In this document: positions 32,686-41,055 of the stretch, one piece after another | Position numbering within the stretch: the first letter of the stretch is position 1 | Layout: every line of letters starts with the position of its first letter | From: Roseibium sp. Sym1 | GTDB taxonomy: Bacteria; Pseudomonadota; Alphaproteobacteria; Rhizobiales; Stappiaceae | NCBI RefSeq assembly: GCF_027359675.1 | Contig: NZ_CP114786.1 | Location: 1,802,501 to 1,866,500 of the forward strand | Direction of reading: 5' to 3' | Length of the DNA stretch: 64,000 nt | Notes under the pieces: model-generated | Told to the model about the DNA's origin: nothing | The model's database searches: none | The model's input: the letters and a program-made list of their open reading frames with translations, nothing else | Translations under genes and position numbers: made by a program

Positions 32686-33192
32686 GTGCTCTCCGCACCG
32701 GAGCCGTTGAATGCGGCGCATGTTCTTACCGATTTCTCCTGTGGCAAGCCCGCTCTCGATCATTGGCTGAAGACCCGGGCGCTCTCCAACCAGCAGAAGG
32801 GTTTTACGGCTGTCATGGTTGTGCATGATGATGGCCGAGTGGTGGGGTACTATGGGCTCGCGCCGACATCGATCGTGCCCACCGTCATGCCGAGATCGAT
32901 CCGCACCGGTCAACCGCCTGATCCCGTTCCCTGCCTTCTCCTCGGACAACTCGCAACCGATTTGGCCTGGGCAGGGCAGGGGATCGGCACCGGCCTCGTC
33001 AAGCATGCATTGGAGCGCAGCGTTCAGGCGGCTGCTCTCATCGGTGGGCGGGCATTGGTGGTGAACGCTGTCGATAACGAGGCGGCGCAGTTCTGGCAGC
33101 GCCGCGGTTTTGTACCTTCCCGCGGCGATCCGTTTGTTCTCTTCCGCTCCACTGCCGCCATTGCGGCGTCACTCGAGGCTGCAAGAGCTTAG
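32686..33192 (+). CDS. GNAT family toxin (TacT-like)
   Basis: A 168-aa GNAT acetyltransferase that in this toxin family acetylates the amino group of charged tRNAs and blocks translation. Features are FSCGKPALDHWLKTRA near the N-terminus, LLLGQLATDLAWAGQGIGTGLVKHAL (acetyl-CoA loop QGIGTG) and ALVVNAVDNEAAQFWQRRGF. The catalytic Tyr usually found in the FYxxxGF motif is Trp here, which may reduce or change activity. The start is GTG at 32686. It is cotranscribed with the DUF1778 antitoxin. Confidence 0.88.
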   Translation: MLSAPEPLNAAHVLTDFSCGKPALDHWLKTRALSNQQKGFTAVMVVHDDGRVVGYYGLAPTSIVPTVMPRSIRTGQPPDPVPCLLLGQLATDLAWAGQGIGTGLVKHALERSVQAAALIGGRALVVNAVDNEAAQFWQRRGFVPSRGDPFVLFRSTAAIAASLEAARA

Positions 33193-33543
33193 TCACCAAG
33201 GGGAGTGAAGGTGCACACGGGGCGTGCCAATAGGTACTAAGGCGAGCGAATGGCTCTTAGTGACCGTCGCAGAGAATCGCGATACCCCGAAATAGGCGTA
33301 CACAGAACGCCCGCACAAGCCGGACGAAAACTTACGACCAAATCTCTAGCGAGATCATCACTGAGATGGAAGCTGGCCGCGTGCGTGAATCGGCGTCACG
33401 GATTGACCCCGGTGGTACGTACAATTTCAATAACTTACGACGCCGATCGGCAACGGGGCCTCTTGCCGATTCACAACATTCGCTTAAGGCGGCTATATGA
33501 TAGGACGAGCGCCGCAGGATAGGCGGGCAGAACTACCTCACTA
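33193..33543. other. Gap between the toxin gene and the seven-gene operon
   Basis: About 350 bp. A 90-codon + strand frame (33250-33522) is Arg-rich with no ribosome site and no recognisable family, so I do not call it. No clear terminator for the convergent transcripts was found. Confidence 0.4.
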
Positions 33544-36500
33544 TCATTCGATCGACTTCTCGACAAAGCCGAGCGTATTGGCATTTTCGACCAGCGTCCG
33601 CACCTTTGCGCGATCGAGTCCGCCGGGCACTTCTGCTTCGATCTCGAGCCTTAGCCTCACTTCGTTACCTGGTAGCGTCGTGAGCTGTTCGACGATCGCC
33701 TCGACAATTTGGTGGATATCCCTTGCCGGCCGTTCCGGCGAGATCATTACGGTGCCGGTAAACCGCGTTGGCTTCCGCTCTGAATGAGGCGAACCGGGAG
33801 CCCCGTCCGTTGCTTGCTCTTCGAATTTTTGCGACTTCTCACCAGGCGCCTCCGAACCGCCGGTCAGGCCAGGCTCTGCGGGGGCCGGCCTGTGTGCCTC
33901 AGCAACGTCAGACTTCACGATGATGCTATCGCTGTCGATGACCACAACCGCATTGTCGGTTCGTTCGATTGCAAGCCCCAGATAGGCACCTGCATTCTCA
34001 TCCCATCGCTCGGCGTAGGCGAAGGGTCCGGGCAGCATGCCGCTGACGGCTGCCTGTACGGCCTTAATCAAGACGTCCCGGTTCTTCAGTCGCGGTAGAT
34101 AGATGTGGCGGTTAAGATACTCCAGCAAATCCTTCAATGACAGGTGTGGTTTGCCGTTCCAGATGTATTTCTGGAGATCGCGATCGAGGCGCGATGGTCC
34201 CAGTTCGGTGAGCAGCCCTTCCTCGGCCACGAGCTTTTTGCTCACCCGCGCCAATAGCCCGTCCTGTGCCGGAATCTTGCCCGACATCCACTCGACATCG
34301 GCCTGGGCACTCTCCTGCGTCGGATAATGCAGATAGCACCACGCCTCCTTGAGACGCGTCTTTATCGTCTCGGTTGCTTCGGCCAGCTTGGCCTTAGCGA
34401 GCGCACTGTCACTCTGGGTGAGGTTGAGCCGATCAGTGTCGCGGACGATCTCGCCCCACGCTAGGGAGGTGCGCACGGCGTCTTTCAGGTTGTCGAGCTG
34501 GCGGGCGTCCGCAGCGATAAACACCAGGGTGTTGCGATACACGCGCGGTGCGCTGCCACGCTGCATCAGGATGTCCTTCGCTTCGATCAACGCTTCCGAG
34601 GTGTCGCGTCCGTTGTGCGAATGCGCGACCCCCAATACCACGGCCCGCACGCCGCCGGCTTCATCGGGCACCTCGGCCGAGGAGGCTGGCGCGACCTGCC
34701 GGGCGTCGAAATGCCCACGATCCGCGAGGCCATTCACATATTTGCCGAGTTCCGCGTCGATCGTCACGTCAACCAACGCCGCTTCGATCTGCGCTGCCTT
34801 ATCCGCGGCAATTCGGTTGAGGCTGGCCGACATGGAGTACCAGTAGCGGCCAAGATCGGCGTGCATGAACTTGGCCTGGTTGGTCAGCCGCCGAAGTGCG
34901 TCTCCAAAAATTGCCGGGCGCTCTCCCGGCTGCACGACTCCAAGATTGATCTGCTTGTCGTCCAAACCGGTATTCTGCTGCTGGTGCGTCGGCGCGGTTC
35001 CCATGAAGATCGTTCGGGCGACCCGCCTGGTCGCCGAGTAGCGGTTCAGGTTCGGCGCCGATTGATCGATCTTATAGGGCGTGGACGTTGTGCCATCGAC
35101 ATCACCGGCGATGATCGACTGCCAGCTTACGTCGAGATAGTGCAGCAACTCCGGCTCAATGCGCGGCGAGCTAACCGCGACGCTTCCTGGCATGATCATC
35201 ACCGACGGGTCGCCGCTCATCCAAAGCTCGTGGACGGCCTGCGCCATCAGACGGAGTACGCCTCGCGTACGTTGGAATTTTTCGAGTGAACCCCAACTCG
35301 TGTAGAGTTGATCGAACAACTCGGGATGGATCGGATAAGCCTTCTCCAGCTTGCGGCGGTAGTCTTCGTCCGCGCAGCCCTGCGGGAAATCGTTGGCGTT
35401 CTCTCGATAGAGCTTGGCGAACTGCTTCAGCGTGTTGTCACGGTGATGGAATTTGTCGCCGGGGATGTCCTTGAACAGCCGCCGCCGGACGATTTCATAG
35501 CTCTCTTCCTGGCTCGCCGGCCGCCACGAGGATTCCACACGGCTGAAGGTCTGCTTGAGGCGCGCTAGCGCTTCCTGGCCCCCTTCGCCACCCACCTCGA
35601 TCTGCGAGGCGGGTAAGGAGGCGACGAGCAGTGTGCCGGGGCTAGCCTTCACCGCCTCCGTCAGCGACTGAACGAAGGACAAATTCGCATCGAACGACCC
35701 CGACGGCAGCCCCTCGACCTTGTAGATCTGCCGGAGGTAGGCGACCCATTCATCGATCAGGATTAGGCTCGGCGCATATTTCTTGAAGAGCGCCTCCAAG
35801 AGGTTCGAGCCCGGTGCGATGCCGCTGGCGTCGTTTCCCGCCACCATGGCATAGGCGTCAGCGCCGCCAAGCTGCCAGGCGAGTTCACCCCAGGTCGTTC
35901 GGATTTTCCGATCACCCTCGGCGTGGAGCACGTCCTGCGGTCCTCGCGATGTGCCGACGAGCACAGCGCGATTGACGCCCTTCGGCACGCTAAGGCCCTG
36001 CTTTTCGAGCAACTGGTCCAGGCCGGAGAGATCCTGGACCGGAGTCGGGCCGCCCATGTGATAGAGGGCCAGCATCGAGTGTGTCTTGCCGCCGCCGAAG
36101 TTAGTTTGCAGTTCAACGACGGGATCGCCGCCGCTGCCGGACAGCCGCTTCGCTGCCCCGATCAGCAGCGCGCTCAAACCTTCCGTCAGATAGGTGCGGC
36201 TGAAGAACTGGCGCGGGTCGCGATATTCCGGCGGAGCGCTGCCCGAATGCACCTTGGCGAGATCGGCTGCGAATTCGGCCTGCTGGAACTCGCCGGTGGC
36301 AACATCCTGGTGCGGCTCGACCACCTCGCGCCACGGCAATAGGCCGGCCACGGTCTCGACCGAGATTTCGAGACGCTGGGTTTTCCGTCGCTCCTCGTTG
36401 CGCCGAAGCTCGGTGAACTTCGTGCGCAGAATAGTGTCGCGCATCTTGCCGAGCTGCTCGGCCGTCTCGCCGGCGCTGATCGCCTCCATCAACCGACGCA

Positions 36501-36840
36501 TGGAATCGAGCGCGCGCTCGGCGTCGTCGTAGGTGAAGGTCGCGTTGTGCGATAGCTTGTTCCGAACGTCGCCCAGCTCATTGACCAGCGAGCGTTCGGC
36601 ACGGCCGAGCACCGCTTTGAACGCCTCGCTCCAGAAGCGATCCATGACGTTGAACAGCGCGGCCTGGTCCCAACCGACCGCGCCGCTGCTGTTAGGACGC
36701 AAGTTCGGCAGCTTTTCCAGCACCTGGACTTGCCAGTGCCCCTTTAGCGAGGTTTCGAGCCGCTTTTCGACGAAAGGAATCAGCGCCACCGGCAGCAGTT
36801 CCATTCCTTCAAATACATATTGGCGCGTGCTTTTTGCCAC
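33544..36840 (-). CDS. HEPN (Swt1-type)-DUF499 ATPase
   Basis: A 1098-aa protein. Residues 1-120 resemble the Swt1 HEPN domain, with the RxxxxH motif as R93-N-K-L-S-H98, a putative RNase site. Residues about 200-900 are a DUF499-type P-loop ATPase: Walker A NFGGGKTHS (K252), Walker B-like LILIDEWVAYLRQ near residue 360. The C-terminus (EVRLRLEIEAEVPGGLDRAKVRTLVENANTLGF) is conserved in such proteins. DUF499 ATPases accompany DUF1156 methyltransferases in defence loci. It starts at GTG 36840 with GAGGGG upstream, 13 bp after the methyltransferase gene, and is the last gene of the operon. Confidence 0.88.
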   Translation of the reverse strand: MAKSTRQYVFEGMELLPVALIPFVEKRLETSLKGHWQVQVLEKLPNLRPNSSGAVGWDQAALFNVMDRFWSEAFKAVLGRAERSLVNELGDVRNKLSHNATFTYDDAERALDSMRRLMEAISAGETAEQLGKMRDTILRTKFTELRRNEERRKTQRLEISVETVAGLLPWREVVEPHQDVATGEFQQAEFAADLAKVHSGSAPPEYRDPRQFFSRTYLTEGLSALLIGAAKRLSGSGGDPVVELQTNFGGGKTHSMLALYHMGGPTPVQDLSGLDQLLEKQGLSVPKGVNRAVLVGTSRGPQDVLHAEGDRKIRTTWGELAWQLGGADAYAMVAGNDASGIAPGSNLLEALFKKYAPSLILIDEWVAYLRQIYKVEGLPSGSFDANLSFVQSLTEAVKASPGTLLVASLPASQIEVGGEGGQEALARLKQTFSRVESSWRPASQEESYEIVRRRLFKDIPGDKFHHRDNTLKQFAKLYRENANDFPQGCADEDYRRKLEKAYPIHPELFDQLYTSWGSLEKFQRTRGVLRLMAQAVHELWMSGDPSVMIMPGSVAVSSPRIEPELLHYLDVSWQSIIAGDVDGTTSTPYKIDQSAPNLNRYSATRRVARTIFMGTAPTHQQQNTGLDDKQINLGVVQPGERPAIFGDALRRLTNQAKFMHADLGRYWYSMSASLNRIAADKAAQIEAALVDVTIDAELGKYVNGLADRGHFDARQVAPASSAEVPDEAGGVRAVVLGVAHSHNGRDTSEALIEAKDILMQRGSAPRVYRNTLVFIAADARQLDNLKDAVRTSLAWGEIVRDTDRLNLTQSDSALAKAKLAEATETIKTRLKEAWCYLHYPTQESAQADVEWMSGKIPAQDGLLARVSKKLVAEEGLLTELGPSRLDRDLQKYIWNGKPHLSLKDLLEYLNRHIYLPRLKNRDVLIKAVQAAVSGMLPGPFAYAERWDENAGAYLGLAIERTDNAVVVIDSDSIIVKSDVAEAHRPAPAEPGLTGGSEAPGEKSQKFEEQATDGAPGSPHSERKPTRFTGTVMISPERPARDIHQIVEAIVEQLTTLPGNEVRLRLEIEAEVPGGLDRAKVRTLVENANTLGFVEKSIE

Positions 36841-36853
36841 GTTCCGTTCCCCC

Positions 36854-39766
36854 TCAAATATCCAACCGGATCTGACGATCGCCGCGTGCGTCGTGGATGG
36901 ACGCCGCGGCCTTTGTCAGCTCAGTCCAATCGGCGATCAGGGCGTTGTAGGCCGTGGCCTCCTTCGCATCCTTCCGCTTGTTTGCGCTGATGTCGTAGAG
37001 GCAGTAGGCGAGATCCTTCACCGCCACGGCCTGGGTGCTGATCTTCTTCAAAAGGACGGCGGTATCGTGGGAGATACCGTCCTTCTCGTGCAGGCGGATC
37101 AAATGCTGGAGACACTCCCACACCGTCAGGTGTCTGTCCTCTTCCGGATCCCAATCCTTGTCGAGTTCGTCACGGGCGAGGATGCGGACCTTGCCGGCGG
37201 CGCTATCTATGATCCCGGCGTGCTTGACGCTTTCGACCGCGATACCGCGCGCACGGGCAAGGTTGTCAGCCACACCATAGTCCCCCTTGCCTTTCCCGTG
37301 CTGCTCGAACCAGGTGATGGCGAACCGGGTGTCCGCGTCGAACTCACCCTGGATGCCCCCTAGGTACTCGTCGAGTTCTTTGTTGATGAGCTGAAGCGCG
37401 GTTTTCACGCTCATCGGATTGTCGTCTGACTCCAGCACAGTCTTGTAGCGCGAGAACACGCCCATGCCGGGGCCGATGGCTGATTGTGGCATATCCGCCG
37501 GCGCGATGTTGGCGGCCTGAAGCTCGGAGATCGATGGCGGCAGCTCGCGCTTCAATGCACGGATGAACTCAGCGCGTGTAATGCTTTCTGCCGTGGTTTC
37601 CTTCTTTCGACAAACGAGGACGACGGAGTTGGCAAGAGCATTGGTCCCCGAGGCGATCATGCGGTTCGCCATTTCGGTACGCATCGGCCAAGTACCAACG
37701 ACAGCGTAGCCGGCTTCGACTACTGCTTGCAGAAAGGTGGCCCAACCTGTCGAGCTGATGCCCTCTTGATCAATCTCGCTCTGCTTGAATGCGTAATAAA
37801 TCGTCGCCGGAAACGCATCCGATGATTGGGCCGCCATATTCGCGATTGCACGGCTCATCCCATCAAGGAAAAAGCGTTCGGCAGACTCGCGCCCCCCATG
37901 CCGATACGGCGTTGCTACCAGCTCCTCGGCCTTGGGCGTGGCGAGAACGGAAAAGACCTCTGGATATACCTTCTGGATATTTGGCTTCATCCAGCAGTAG
38001 AAAAAGTCCGACAAATCCGCATAGCCAATATTGTCATAATAGGGCGGATCGCACGAAATAACGGTCCCCGCTGGGTATTCGGCGGTCTGCGCGTCCTGAT
38101 TACACTCGATACCCGGTGAAAATGGTAGAAACCGGTCCAAAACCTTGGAAACCGTTGTCGCGCTCACGAGAAAATCGCCAGCAGCACTTGCAAATGGATT
38201 GGCCTCGAAAAAATCCCACGACATGGGAATAGCCTGCCGACTGAACATATTCTTTAGCTGCGTCTTGTCCGCTGCCCACCGGCAGATCGTGTTGCAGCTG
38301 TCGGCAAGTCTGCTACCCGCCAATCCAAGATAGACGCTTACTGCCTCAGCATAGGCTTGGGCTCCGCTACCGCCATCGCGCAAAGGTACGCCATCGTTCT
38401 GGAGTCCGACGGCCAAACCATCGACCTCAATTTGTTCCCGTGCTTCCTGTACCAGATCGCTGAAAGTGTTCAGAGCCACCAACTGGCGATCAGTGAACAA
38501 GTCGCCGAAAGTCGCTAGGCCGTAGTCCACCGTCCAGAAATTGCGAGGATCGTTCGGGAGTTTGGTTACCGGTTCCCATACAGGCTTTGCCGACAGGGCG
38601 ATTGTTTCGTGCATCTCCGTAGGCGCGACATAGGCTCTGCTGCGATTACCTTCCGCAACAATGGCGATCAGCGTTTGGCCCATTTTGCCGGCACGCCCAT
38701 TACTCTTCACATAGTCAGGAGTGATTGCAGCATCTGACATAAGGCAGCGGAAATTCGCGCCGCGACCTGCCTTGGTCCCCTCCTTGGCCGCCGCGATCTC
38801 GGCTTTGGTTCCGCCATGCCTGACCCGATAGGAAATGGACTTCGCCTGCTTATCGACGATGGGCTCGACCCACGCCTCCTTGCCGGTCTTAGTGCTGAGC
38901 AGGAAGCTCGATGCGATTGGTACCGCAACATTCGAGAACGCTGGATCGGGACTTGGCACCGTGCGCGCCCAGATCCAACCAATCACTGTCGCCCTGGCCC
39001 CCCCATATCCCTTCGTCAGTTCAATCTGCGGATAGAGATGCCCGATGCGTTCCCATGCCTTCTTGCGCATCCACTCGCCGTAATATTTGACGTCCTCCGC
39101 TAGACCCTCGGCGTTACGATAGAACTGCCGGTCCTTCGCGCCCCGATGGACCGGCTCCTTGTCCTTGAACTTCGGCGGGATCTCGATCATCGCCTTGCCG
39201 ATCATCACCGCGACCGGGTTCAGATCAGACCCATAGGCGGGCAGACCGAGACGCTGCGCCTCCAGCGGGATTGACCCGCCGCCCGAAAACGGGTCATAGA
39301 CTGGCGGCAACTCGCCGCCGCAGCTCTTGCGGATTTCGACACGGGCCCGTTTCAGCACCTTCTCGTTAGTCGAGTTCTCCCACTTCACCAGGTCCTCGAT
39401 GATGGCGAAGAGCCGCTTGCGCTCAATCTCGACCGCTACGTCCTCCAGCGTCGGCTCTGGTGAAACCGCCGCCGTCCCCTGCGCCGAAGCCTTGCTCTTC
39501 TCCCAAGCAGCAAGGCGCTCCGGTAGTTCCGCTTCCGCCTGAGCACGGAGTGAGGAGTTGGCGAGCAGTTCTTCGGCGTGAGACGAAGGGTCATCAACCA
39601 GCTGGGCAAAAAGAACAGCTCGACACGCAGCTAACGGCCGCCGCGCCCACCACAGATGCAGCGTTGACGGATGGCCATGCCTGATCGACTTCTCGCGCGC
39701 AGAGGCCGCATTGATCGCTTCGAGCGGAATGGCGACTTCGATGAGTTTCTTTTTGTAAGCTGTCAC
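36854..39766 (-). CDS. DUF1156 DNA methyltransferase
   Basis: A 970-aa methyltransferase. The N-terminal DUF1156 signature is SAREKSIRHGHPSTLHLWWARRP near residue 22. The SAM-binding motif DPFSGGGSIPLEA begins at D158, and the catalytic motif IV is DPPYYDN from D573, which points to amino-methylation (N6-adenine or N4-cytosine). The large insertion between the two motifs is typical of the family. The GTG at 39766 overlaps the previous stop (GTGA). In defence loci of this class the enzyme marks host DNA, with the ATPase and helicase as partners. Confidence 0.92.
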   Translation of the reverse strand: MTAYKKKLIEVAIPLEAINAASAREKSIRHGHPSTLHLWWARRPLAACRAVLFAQLVDDPSSHAEELLANSSLRAQAEAELPERLAAWEKSKASAQGTAAVSPEPTLEDVAVEIERKRLFAIIEDLVKWENSTNEKVLKRARVEIRKSCGGELPPVYDPFSGGGSIPLEAQRLGLPAYGSDLNPVAVMIGKAMIEIPPKFKDKEPVHRGAKDRQFYRNAEGLAEDVKYYGEWMRKKAWERIGHLYPQIELTKGYGGARATVIGWIWARTVPSPDPAFSNVAVPIASSFLLSTKTGKEAWVEPIVDKQAKSISYRVRHGGTKAEIAAAKEGTKAGRGANFRCLMSDAAITPDYVKSNGRAGKMGQTLIAIVAEGNRSRAYVAPTEMHETIALSAKPVWEPVTKLPNDPRNFWTVDYGLATFGDLFTDRQLVALNTFSDLVQEAREQIEVDGLAVGLQNDGVPLRDGGSGAQAYAEAVSVYLGLAGSRLADSCNTICRWAADKTQLKNMFSRQAIPMSWDFFEANPFASAAGDFLVSATTVSKVLDRFLPFSPGIECNQDAQTAEYPAGTVISCDPPYYDNIGYADLSDFFYCWMKPNIQKVYPEVFSVLATPKAEELVATPYRHGGRESAERFFLDGMSRAIANMAAQSSDAFPATIYYAFKQSEIDQEGISSTGWATFLQAVVEAGYAVVGTWPMRTEMANRMIASGTNALANSVVLVCRKKETTAESITRAEFIRALKRELPPSISELQAANIAPADMPQSAIGPGMGVFSRYKTVLESDDNPMSVKTALQLINKELDEYLGGIQGEFDADTRFAITWFEQHGKGKGDYGVADNLARARGIAVESVKHAGIIDSAAGKVRILARDELDKDWDPEEDRHLTVWECLQHLIRLHEKDGISHDTAVLLKKISTQAVAVKDLAYCLYDISANKRKDAKEATAYNALIADWTELTKAAASIHDARGDRQIRLDI

Positions 39767-41055
39767 AGTTCCACCTCGATCCAATCGAAATCAGGAAACG
39801 GCTCGCCCGGATGCCGAAGCCTTAGCTCGCCCATCAAGGAACCGTCCGAAAAAACACTGCCGTAAAATGTCCCGCCATCCAGATCGGCGGGCGTGTCTCG
39901 CCGCTCCGATGGTTCCAGCGCCATCAACTCTGAAGCACCAGCCGGCTGTACCGCCGAACTCAGAGCGCGCAGGACTTTCAGATCAAGGCCGACAAGTTCG
40001 ATGTCGATGCCATCCCGGAACCAGGGGAAAGGCCAAAACGGCCAGTCTCGGAATTCACGCCAGAATTTGCGGCTAGACAGGTCGGGATACCTCGGCGCCA
40101 CAGACGCGATGCTGACAGCATATTGGCGTCCACCCACGGATAGAAGAGGAAACTCGTATCGCCGCGGCTCCTCTTCGTCTTCCCGAAGCCGAGTAGCCGC
40201 GTCGTCCAATCCCATCAGCGATAGCCACGAGGAATAATTAGCCCGGCGAACCGCGTCGCGGGGGAATTCGACAGGATTTTCAGAGATCTCCGGTTCAGGG
40301 TCGACGAAAGCGATAAGCGATGTCTCGCCGGAAGTATCTCCGGTTTCACGTAGGAAGGTGCCGATCGCAAAGCTCTTGATTGGCTGGGGGGTGATATATT
40401 TGTCCCAACCGTCGAGCTGGGTCAGTCCCTCCCTCAGGGCGCCTTTGATTGGCGGTTTCCGTCCAGGAGTCGAGAACCCACCCTTGCACTCGGCGAGCAC
40501 CCATTCCTGTCGTGCGTTTTCGGCGATGAAGTCTGGTGCCTTCGTCTTGTCTGCTGGCCATTGCCTATTTTGCGTGGTGGCGCGTTTCCTCCATTCGGTT
40601 TCAAAGCGACCGACATAGGCGTAGCCGGTGTCCTCCAGGAACAGTAGAGCCATACCTTGTGCAATCCGACCGGCTAAGCCAGTGCCGGCGAAGTCAGCAT
40701 AGAAATTTGACATGCCCTCGTTCAGGCACCATTCGCTCGCGTCCCAATCGAACAGGTGACCGTTTTCGAGAAGAAACCCGGTAGCCCCTACCCACCGAAT
40801 TGGCGCGGACGGCCACCGCAAGCAATCAGCCTTCTTGACCGCGTGGGCGAGACGCCAAGCACTGAAATTCACGGTGCCCGATGCTTTCGGTAGCGGTCGT
40901 GTACGACCGTGGGGCTTCTCCACCTTGGCCTTCGCCAATTCATGGACGGGGAGGTTGCTGTGCCCGTTAAACGCCTGAAGGACCCGTTTGGAAACGCCAC
41001 CCCAACGAGCCATGTGGTCGAGCGGCAACGCCATAGCGCTAGTCGTTGAGGTCAT
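39763..41055 (-). CDS. Unknown protein with PD-(D/E)XK-like nuclease motif
   Basis: A 430-aa protein with no family I can name. Near residues 168-190 it has APDFIA followed 13 residues later by VLAECKGG, the PD...(D/E)xK pattern of restriction-like nucleases. The C-terminal third is rich in acidic and aromatic residues (WREFRDWPFWPFPWF). The start overlaps the upstream ATPase gene by 17 bp and its stop overlaps the methyltransferase start, so it belongs tightly to the operon. It could be the DNA-cutting subunit; this is inference from one motif. Confidence 0.7.
   Translation of the reverse strand: MTSTTSAMALPLDHMARWGGVSKRVLQAFNGHSNLPVHELAKAKVEKPHGRTRPLPKASGTVNFSAWRLAHAVKKADCLRWPSAPIRWVGATGFLLENGHLFDWDASEWCLNEGMSNFYADFAGTGLAGRIAQGMALLFLEDTGYAYVGRFETEWRKRATTQNRQWPADKTKAPDFIAENARQEWVLAECKGGFSTPGRKPPIKGALREGLTQLDGWDKYITPQPIKSFAIGTFLRETGDTSGETSLIAFVDPEPEISENPVEFPRDAVRRANYSSWLSLMGLDDAATRLREDEEEPRRYEFPLLSVGGRQYAVSIASVAPRYPDLSSRKFWREFRDWPFWPFPWFRDGIDIELVGLDLKVLRALSSAVQPAGASELMALEPSERRDTPADLDGGTFYGSVFSDGSLMGELRLRHPGEPFPDFDWIEVEL

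Noticed and set aside
33250..33522. 90-codon + strand frame after the toxin gene
   Set aside because: No ribosome site, Arg-rich chance composition, and no family pattern.
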